Shown here piece after piece: positions 1 through 4,506 of a stretch of DNA of 5,483 nt. Below the pieces are notes generated by a model. It made no database searches, had not been told where the DNA came from, and worked only from the letters and a program-made list of their open reading frames with translations. The position numbers were made by a program, and so were the translations under genes. Position 1 is the first letter of the stretch. Each line of letters begins with the position of its first letter. Origin of the DNA: Myxococcota bacterium (GTDB taxonomy: Bacteria; Myxococcota_A; Polyangia; HGW-17); the NCBI GenBank assembly GCA_018821745.1, contig JAHJLU010000322.1, positions 1 through 5,483 on the forward strand, given 5' to 3'.

Positions 1-57
1 ATCAACAGCACGACGGTGACCAACATCTACTCTCCCGAACACGTCGTCATCCCCTGA
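1..57 (+). CDS. 3' end of an unidentified protein gene (partial)
   Basis: Frame 1 reads INSTTVTNIYSPEHVVIP and ends at TGA 55-57. Most codons end in G or C (ATC AAC AGC ACG ACG GTG ACC AAC ATC TAC), which matches the codon use of the genuine genes in this window and is the main reason to treat it as coding. Frame 2 is closed by a TGA within its first few codons. Frame 3 is open but its product is unlike a real protein. The gene would converge on the RCC1-type lipoprotein gene, with 47 bases between the two stop codons. Eighteen residues are too few to assign a family. Confidence 0.45.
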   Translation: MNSTTVTNIYSPEHVVIP

Positions 58-104
58 TCCGCTTCACCTGGATTATTATTGGGAGGACATCCCCCTCACG
101 ATCA

Positions 105-2459
105 TCAGGGAACGAAATCCACGGGACCCGGATCGGGATAACCCGCGCCGGCGGTGATCCCTGCGTATCCGCTTGTGTTCTCCGTGGTGTACCCCAGAAT
201 GATACCGTGGTTGTCAGTGAGAACGATGTACCCGTTCAGCCCCACTCCGGACCCGTCGGCTCGCGCCACATCCACCCAGTGGACAATGACGGCCCAGGTG
301 CCATCGGTTTCCACCAGGAGGCTCCCGCCCAGGGTGGGGTTGAGATCGCTCATGGCCAGAGCGATGCGGGGCTGGTGGTTCAGGAAGGCATCGAGGTCTT
401 CGGTGGCGGCAGTGTCACCCGACCCGAAGGTGATGTAGCCATTGGGGCTGACAAACATGGAGGTGTATTCTACCCCGAAAAAGTTGAAGGTGAAGGGCAA
501 AGGCACCTCGACGGGAGTGTCATCACTCAGCGCAAGAGGCGTCCCCGATGACGTAAGCTCCAAGAGCGATTCGGTCGTATAGCTCACGGGTTCAAAATCA
601 CTGTATTGCTGGAATCGAATGGTGTATCCATTGAGGTCCAACGCATTTTCATAGAGGGACCAGGAGACCTGGCTGCACGATGCATCCTCCATGTCCGTGA
701 CCCCGTTCCCGTCGTTGTCCAGGCCATCGGTGCACTTTTTCGGCGTGTTCTCCATGCAGATCGCTGTGGTGGCGCAGTCGGGATCCTCACAGTCCACGAG
801 GCCGTCCGCGTCGTTGTCCAACATATCCATGCATGCATCAAACGTATTCTCGGGACCGCATCCGGCAAACCCTTCGCAGTCGGGATCCTCGCAGTCCACG
901 AGACCGTCAGCGTCGTTGTCGAAACCATCTCTACACGCAAGATATGACGCTTCGGCGCCACATAGCCCCCTTCCCTCACAGTCGGGATCGAGGCAATCCA
1001 CCAGGCCGTCGGCGTCGTTGTCCACGCCATCGGTGCACTTGTCGAAAGAGAGGTCATGGAGTTTCCAGGTCTCGGAGCTCATCGCAAAAGGCACCGGAAC
1101 ACCCCAGCAAATCCACTCCCCCAAGTCATCCTGGGCACAGTAGCGTTCAAGACCTGAGACCAGTTTCACCGCAGGTTCGGTTATCAGAGAGGCCTCCATG
1201 GGCACGTTGGTGGGGAAATAGCCACCTCCCACACCAAGCATTCCGAAGCCGTTTTCACCCCAGCACCACACTCGGTTCCCCTGAGACAGCCTGGTCACAC
1301 AGAAGGAGCAACCCGTGGCTGCGATGAGGTCTGCATCGGTGATCGAACTCACCACAAGGGGCGCCTCGGATTGCATATCGTTCTCGATGTCACCCTTTTC
1401 ACCCCAGCACCAGAGTGCTCCCCCGACGAGGACCGCACAGGTCGTGTTCGAGGCGAGGGCCAAGCCGTTCACATGACTGATGTCCGCCTGAACCGCCTCG
1501 GATGATGAGATCATCGTCCCGTTTCCGAGTTGTCCAAACCAGTTACCCCCCCAGCAGTAGAGGTCCTTTGCCTGGGTCACGGCACAGGACCACTCGCCCC
1601 AGGAGGAGATGTGGACGGTAACGGCGGGATCACTGGCCGGGACCGGCAGACCGAACACCACATCGGGATCTCCCACATTGTTGCCACTGGTTCCGTTCCC
1701 GACCTGCCCGTCATTGTTCTGGCCGAAGCACAGAACCTCTCCGCTGTCGATGACCGCGCAGGTGGTATTTCCGCCCGCGGCGACGGAGGTGAAATGATAG
1801 TTCCCCAGAACCGGTACAGGGGTCGCGCTGGTCGTGAACTGCCCGTCCCCCAATTGTCCCTCGTCTCCCCTCCCCCAGCAGTACAGGGTTCCATCGGCGA
1901 GGAGGGCACAGGAGTGGTCGAGGCCCGAGGCGAGTCTGACCGGCTGGTTAGGCAGACTCACCTCGACAAGATCTTCACTCGTGGTCCAAGGGAACGTTCC
2001 ATAGCAATAGACCCGGCCATCCTGCAGAAAACAGAACCCATTCGCAAGGAGGGAGACCAGCTCGACATCCTGGGGCTCGCAGGTGAAGGCTTCCACGACG
2101 CAGGTGTCGCTGCAAACCCCGGTGGTGCGCACAGGCAGGGCCTCGTTGGCGCACTCGAGATCTCCGAAGTCCTCTCCGTCGCACTCCTCGGAGGCCTGAT
2201 TGACAACCCCGTCCCCACAGAAGGGCGTGGTGTTGTTGGTGTTGTTCACGTTGTTCGTGTTGTTCACGTTGTTCGTGTTGTTCACATTGTTCGTTGCGCA
2301 TCCCGGGAAGGAGGAACAGTCGTCATCGTCACAATCCACGAGCCCGTCGCCGTCGTCGTCGGTGAGGTTGTCACAGACCTCGACAGCATTGTCGTCGTCA
2401 TCGCAAGCGACGGCCCAAAGGAGCGAGAGGGAGAGGAACAGAACGGGTAAAATTTTCAT
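105..2459 (-). CDS. RCC1-repeat, metal-binding-repeat exported lipoprotein
   Basis: A 784-residue protein. Residues 1-19 are a lipoprotein signal peptide with lipobox AVAC (lipidated Cys19), so it should be anchored to a membrane and exposed outside the cytoplasm. In order: an acidic Cys motif (29-54, DDDGDGLVDC), an Asn-rich linker (57-76, three NNVNNT units), a myxococcal disulfide motif (81-127, CGDG...EECDG), and seven RCC1-type units (about 131-470). Each unit has a Cys before and a Cys inside a [YWFI]CWG/CYG/CFG strand, enough for one seven-bladed propeller with a disulfide per blade. Four acidic repeats follow (475-596, DNDADGLVDCxDPDC), then a beta-rich C-terminal domain (about 600-784) with PFTFNFFG and SPNGYITFG, a pattern known from myxobacterial secreted proteins. 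The acidic repeats resemble thrombospondin type 3 calcium-binding loops; binding is inferred. ATG 2459 is preferred over TTG 2462 because AAGGAGG lies 5 bases before the ATG but only 2 before the TTG. Substrate or partner unknown; RCC1 propellers usually serve as protein-interaction platforms. Gene confidence is high, function low. Confidence 0.92.
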   Translation of the reverse strand: MKILPVLFLSLSLLWAVACDDDDNAVEVCDNLTDDDGDGLVDCDDDDCSSFPGCATNNVNNTNNVNNTNNVNNTNNTTPFCGDGVVNQASEECDGEDFGDLECANEALPVRTTGVCSDTCVVEAFTCEPQDVELVSLLANGFCFLQDGRVYCYGTFPWTTSEDLVEVSLPNQPVRLASGLDHSCALLADGTLYCWGRGDEGQLGDGQFTTSATPVPVLGNYHFTSVAAGGNTTCAVIDSGEVLCFGQNNDGQVGNGTSGNNVGDPDVVFGLPVPASDPAVTVHISSWGEWSCAVTQAKDLYCWGGNWFGQLGNGTMISSSEAVQADISHVNGLALASNTTCAVLVGGALWCWGEKGDIENDMQSEAPLVVSSITDADLIAATGCSFCVTRLSQGNRVWCWGENGFGMLGVGGGYFPTNVPMEASLITEPAVKLVSGLERYCAQDDLGEWICWGVPVPFAMSSETWKLHDLSFDKCTDGVDNDADGLVDCLDPDCEGRGLCGAEASYLACRDGFDNDADGLVDCEDPDCEGFAGCGPENTFDACMDMLDNDADGLVDCEDPDCATTAICMENTPKKCTDGLDNDGNGVTDMEDASCSQVSWSLYENALDLNGYTIRFQQYSDFEPVSYTTESLLELTSSGTPLALSDDTPVEVPLPFTFNFFGVEYTSMFVSPNGYITFGSGDTAATEDLDAFLNHQPRIALAMSDLNPTLGGSLLVETDGTWAVIVHWVDVARADGSGVGLNGYIVLTDNHGIILGYTTENTSGYAGITAGAGYPDPGPVDFVP
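675..1037 (-). repeat. Acidic Cys repeats, about 102-base period, within the lipoprotein gene
   Basis: Three units line up exactly 102 bases apart: the cagtcgggatc motif starts at 775, 877 and 979. They are strongly similar at DNA level over about 45 bases. A fourth, diverged unit occupies 675-740. Each encodes a Cys, then DxxDNDxDGLVDCxDPDC, then a short Cys-containing spacer (34, 34 and 33 residues). The last unit in the protein is degenerate: DMEDASC has Met where the others have Cys. A related single unit lies near the N-terminus (about 2315-2375). The DNA identity suggests fairly recent tandem duplication. Confidence 0.85.
2239..2292 (-). repeat. Three 18-base tandem repeats encoding the NNVNNT linker
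   Basis: Units 2239-2256, 2257-2274 and 2275-2292 are identical apart from one base in the third. On the coding strand each reads as Asn-Asn-Val-Asn-Asn-Thr codons, giving residues 57-74. Because the unit is a multiple of three, gain or loss of copies changes linker length without breaking the frame. The linker separates the lipid-anchor region from the disulfide motif and propeller. Confidence 0.93.
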
Positions 2460-2464
2460 CAAGG

Positions 2465-2471
2465 CCTCCTT
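2465..2471 (-). promoter_or_regulatory. Ribosome binding site of the RCC1-type lipoprotein gene
   Basis: On the minus strand AAGGAGG occupies 2471 down to 2465, a near-perfect Shine-Dalgarno sequence. It lies 5 bases from the ATG at 2459 but only 2 from the in-frame TTG at 2462, so it selects the ATG. I found no convincing -35/-10 pair for this gene in 2472-2632. TTGATT occurs on the minus strand in the AT-rich patch around 2530-2550, but no good -10 element lies at normal spacing. Confidence 0.8.
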
Positions 2472-2632
2472 GCAGGGGTTCCCGCTGGCTGTGGAAGAGA
2501 ACTGTCTGTTGTCTCCATCCCATATTTGAGATAAAAATCAAGGAAAAATACACACCGGATCCGTTCTCTCCCCGGCTTCTCCACCCTGTCTCATGTTATT
2601 GGCGGCGTCGGAACACCAGTTGGCTCGACCGG

Positions 2633-2847
2633 TCAGTTGCAGTAGTTCCCGCAGGATGCACTGCAGCTGGTGCACATGCAGGTCTGGAGATCGGCCCCGA
2701 GAGTGGAGGGATAGGTGGCGGCGCAGGCGGTCACGCAGGCGTTGTCGCTGCAGGCCTGGGCCATTGCATGAAGGAGGTGCAGGTGGTGTCATTGGAGCAG
2801 GCGGCGAATTCGGACTGGCAGTTTGACCCCGTGCACAGTTGGCACTG
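2633..2847 (-). pseudogene. Frameshifted 3' remnant of a small Cys-rich secreted-type protein
   Basis: Reading the minus strand from 2847, one frame gives QCQLCTGSNCQSEFAACSN followed by DTTCTSFMQ. It then runs into unrelated residues and a TGA. Dropping one reading-frame register at about 2761-2762 restores ACSDNACVTACAATYPS, then LQTCMCTSCSASCGNYCN and a TGA at 2635-2633. One missing base (a C after TG, restoring TGC GCC CAG) would join the halves into a continuous module with regularly spaced Cys (CxxC, CxxxC). This spacing is typical of small extracytoplasmic proteins of myxococcal-type bacteria. No signal peptide or plausible start precedes it: the upstream open frame to about 3000 is basic and unlike a secreted protein. 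It is therefore probably a truncated, broken copy, though a sequencing deletion could explain the frameshift but not the missing 5' end. Confidence 0.6.
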
Positions 2848-3040
2848 AAAGGGAGGAGTTTCAATGCGCTGTTTCCGGTTTTTGCCCAGTACGGACCGTT
2901 CCTTTTCTCCACTTTGTGGTGCTCTATGGGCTCCGTATCTGAACTGGGGCGCTGCCGTGAATAGCGGCAGTGCTGGCAAGTCGAAAGAGGTGCGCAACAA
3001 GGTCCCAGGTCAGTATATTTGGTGTCTTCGCCGGGATAGT

Positions 3041-3063
3041 CATTGCTGCTATTCGCAGCAATG
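3041..3063. repeat. Perfect 9-bp inverted repeat with 5-base loop
   Basis: The arms are CATTGCTGC (3041-3049) and GCAGCAATG (3055-3063), with loop TATTC. Two G-T pairs could extend the stem outward. No T-run follows on either strand, so it is not a standard intrinsic terminator. It could be part of an untranscribed spacer, an RNA hairpin or a protein-binding site; nothing nearby decides between these. Confidence 0.7.
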
Positions 3064-3336
3064 GTCGCGGCTCAGTCCCACGCGTCTGTGATGAAGGCGA
3101 TAAGCGCTCAAACACTTGAGGGGGGGGCGGGCAGTAGCTTGATGATGGTGGAGATCTGTTCGGAGAGCTTCTTTCACAAAGTGCTTAACCTCACACAAGC
3201 GGTCCGTGTTATGCAGCCCAAAACGCAACTCAGGTATGACCTCCTCATCTTTGGGTTTGCTCGCCATGAAGAAGGTTGGTTGTTGAGCATTCCTTCGTAG
3301 CTTCTTCCCCGAAACGTTGCAAACGGAGGTTTTCTG

Positions 3337-3423
3337 CCGTGTGACCAGAATGAAAAGCCCGTGTGATGGGATTATAATTAACCAACGCGCCTCATGTGTA
3401 TGTTGCATGGAGCCCTCACGTGA
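3337..3423 (+). promoter_or_regulatory. Possible operator cluster with a -10-like box
   Basis: CCGTGTGA occurs at 3337-3344 and again at 3359-3366, a 22-base centre-to-centre distance (about two helical turns). A perfect TATAAT lies at 3373-3378. With ATGAAA at 3350-3355 (4 of 6 matches to TTGACA) it makes a 17-base-spaced promoter candidate. The second CCGTGTGA would sit within its spacer, as for a repressor or activator site. An 8-bp palindrome TCACGTGA follows at 3416-3423. The target would be the 212-residue protein gene downstream. All of this is inferred from short motifs. Confidence 0.3.
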
Positions 3424-3473
3424 AATCACCGGTATATGGTACACAGAAAATGCGAAATAAGTGAGGTTTCCTG

Positions 3474-3500
3474 TTGACATGGCGCCCGGCATGTTCTACT
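3474..3500 (+). promoter_or_regulatory. Putative sigma70-type promoter of the helical protein gene
   Basis: A perfect -35 box TTGACA lies at 3474-3479. The best -10 is TCTACT (3495-3500, 4 of 6 matches), preceded by an extended -10 TG at 3492-3493, with a short 15-base spacer. With the more usual 17-base spacer the -10 would be TACTCA (3497-3502), a poor match. Transcription would start near 3507, leaving a leader of about 50 bases before the ATG at 3556. Confidence 0.4.
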
Positions 3501-3542
3501 CAATTATCAACAACTAATTTTGTGCTTGAGCCAATAACCCTG

Positions 3543-3549
3543 AAAGGAA
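3543..3549 (+). promoter_or_regulatory. Ribosome binding site of the helical protein gene
   Basis: AAAGGAA at 3543-3549 contains a Shine-Dalgarno core (AAGGA) ending 7 bases before the ATG at 3556. This fixes the start over the internal Met29 codon. Confidence 0.7.
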
Positions 3550-3555
3550 AACGTC

Positions 3556-4194
3556 ATGCTTTCACAGTACAAACTTCGTCGTCTGGCCGCCAGGGCCGTC
3601 CGTGTCGCCGAGGCACATTCCTCTCAACCTTCTATCGCCATGGTGAAGGATATAATTGTTCTTTCGGCACAGGAGTTCATCAACTCCTATGAGACCACCG
3701 CCATCCTTCAGAAAAACTCCCTCAATGAGTACAAGCAGGGCCGGGAGGCCATGGAACGTTTCAAATCCATAATGACGGAGCTGGTTCCCGCGCTCAAGAT
3801 GTACATCCCCTCCCTCACAGTTAATATTGACTCCATCGGCGTTCCCGATGACATGTTCGAGTCCGTGTCGGCCCTCATTGACATGGTCTCTGAAGTGGAA
3901 TCCAAGCCGGAGATGGTCACCACCTCCATCATTCCAGCTCTGGAGTCTGCGCTGACAACCGCCGAGAAGGAATGGCGCGAGGCGGAGTCGTCCCGGGTGG
4001 CCATTCAGGAGTCCCAGCGGCTGCTCAGGGAGAAAGCCGACAACTTCTACTACCACCTGAAGCTTTTCCGCAGGACCCTCGCCAGCGCCATTGGCCGCAA
4101 CCACTACGATTACCGCAAGATAAAAGATACCAGCGCCAACATCAGCGATGCCGACGATCCCGCAGAGCCCACCCCCGACACCCCCACCGCATAA
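3556..4194 (+). CDS. Uncharacterised helix-rich 212-residue cytoplasmic protein
   Basis: I do not recognise this family. The protein has 212 residues, no signal peptide, no membrane segment and no cysteine, in sharp contrast to the disulfide-rich proteins around it, so it is probably cytoplasmic. The N-terminus is basic (KLRRLAARAVRVAE, 6-19). Residues 30-84 and 100-175 look almost entirely alpha-helical. The stretch 128-175 is rich in Glu, Arg, Lys and Ala and ends in the aromatic/basic cluster FYYHLKLFRRTL (164-175), which suggests a helical bundle or coiled coil. A second conserved-looking patch is GRNHYDYRKIK (180-190). The tail (198-212) is acidic and Pro/Thr-rich, probably disordered. 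Coding status is supported by the ribosome binding site, an upstream TTGACA promoter and G/C-ending codons. It stands alone: no gene within 300 bases on its strand follows it. Its role could be structural or as a binding protein; no catalytic motif is visible. Confidence 0.85.
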   Translation: MLSQYKLRRLAARAVRVAEAHSSQPSIAMVKDIIVLSAQEFINSYETTAILQKNSLNEYKQGREAMERFKSIMTELVPALKMYIPSLTVNIDSIGVPDDMFESVSALIDMVSEVESKPEMVTTSIIPALESALTTAEKEWREAESSRVAIQESQRLLREKADNFYYHLKLFRRTLASAIGRNHYDYRKIKDTSANISDADDPAEPTPDTPTA

Positions 4195-4242
4195 TCCCCA
4201 AGCCCCCACGCAGCCCAAATCCCCAAAGGGCAAGTCCACCTC

Positions 4243-4266
4243 ATTTTAAACAGTTGATTTTAAACA
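4243..4266. repeat. Short direct repeat ATTTTAAACA
   Basis: ATTTTAAACA is present at 4243-4252 and 4257-4266, 14 bases apart, each with a TTTAAA palindrome. It lies just after the helical protein gene, where the base composition changes to AT-rich. No function can be assigned. Confidence 0.6.
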
Positions 4267-4366
4267 CACCAGCACAGCCCTGATGGGGAAGATAAAGGAA
4301 ACCGTGTTATTTATTCGCCGTTTGGTGCTTTTATTTGTGGACAGTATTTGATATTGTTTTTCTTTC

Positions 4367-4395
4367 TTGAATACAAGACCGTGTGCGCATAGAAT
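4367..4395 (+). promoter_or_regulatory. Putative sigma70-type promoter of the FGE-like lipoprotein gene
   Basis: TTGAAT at 4367-4372 (4 of 6 matches to TTGACA) is followed by exactly 17 bases and TAGAAT at 4390-4395 (5 of 6 matches to TATAAT), in AT-rich DNA. Transcription would start near 4402, giving a leader of about 105 bases. A second, weaker set overlaps it: TTGATA 4348-4353 with TACAAG 4372-4377 at 18 bases. Confidence 0.5.
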
Positions 4396-4506
4396 ATCGA
4401 AATATTATGGTTTTCTTCTCCAGTATTTTTCACGGAGAGGAAACATTGTGGGGTTATCGTCATGAAAAACGTTGGTTTTTTCTTTTTACCGAAAGTGGTC
4501 AGACTC

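Larger units (their letters stand above)
2848..3473. other. Long stretch without a convincing gene
   Basis: Open frames of 60-150 codons exist on both strands (for example minus 3492-3049 and plus 3043-3300). None has a Shine-Dalgarno sequence, a recognisable motif or the G/C-ending codon bias of the real genes. What can be seen is a perfect 9-bp hairpin (3041-3063), a run of eight G (3120-3127), and from 3337 a cluster of short repeats and promoter-like sequences. Together with the frameshifted Cys-rich remnant next door, this looks like decayed or rearranged DNA. No transposase signature or terminal inverted repeats were found. Confidence 0.55.
4195..4506. other. AT-rich intergenic spacer
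   Basis: These 312 bases separate two same-strand genes. The first 60 are C-rich, with a weak GCCC/GGGC stem (4213-4231) that lacks a proper T-tract, so no terminator is called. From about 4240 the DNA becomes AT-rich. It holds a short direct repeat, a good promoter candidate and a possible alternative upstream start at 4462 for the next gene. A minus-strand frame (4589-4311) runs through it but has no ribosome binding site and overlaps real coding sequence. Confidence 0.6.

Noticed and set aside
76..96. A G-rich/C-rich stem downstream of the RCC1-type gene as a terminator
   Set aside because: On the minus strand GGGGG and CCTCC can pair with a 4-base loop, but the following bases are AATAATAAT rather than a T-run, so it does not meet intrinsic terminator criteria.
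1530..2450. A 306-codon open frame on the plus strand
   Set aside because: It lies entirely opposite the RCC1-type lipoprotein gene. Its product has no recognisable domain and its length follows from the GC-rich, stop-poor complement of that gene.
3120..3127. Run of eight G as a phase-variation tract
   Set aside because: It is not inside a supported gene or between a convincing promoter's -35 and -10 boxes, so there is nothing for it to switch.
3049..3492. A 147-codon minus-strand frame (and an overlapping 85-codon plus-strand frame 3043-3300) as a real gene
   Set aside because: Neither has a Shine-Dalgarno sequence, a known motif or typical codon bias. The minus frame also runs across the promoter region of the helical protein gene. 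A decayed gene remains possible but cannot be supported.
4213..4231. GCCC/GGGC stem after the helical protein gene as a terminator
   Set aside because: The stem is only 4 bp with an 11-base loop and lacks an immediate T-tract.
3562..4239. A 225-codon open frame on the minus strand
   Set aside because: It is the antisense shadow of the helical protein gene: Gly/Val/Leu-rich product and no ribosome binding site. The plus-strand gene has a clear ribosome binding site and promoter.
3261..4480. Similar sequences CATGAAGAAGGTTGGTT (3265) and CATGAAAAACGTTGGTT (4461) as copies of a dispersed repeat
   Set aside because: The similarity covers about 20 bases with three mismatches and fades on both sides; a match this size is expected by chance in a window of this length.
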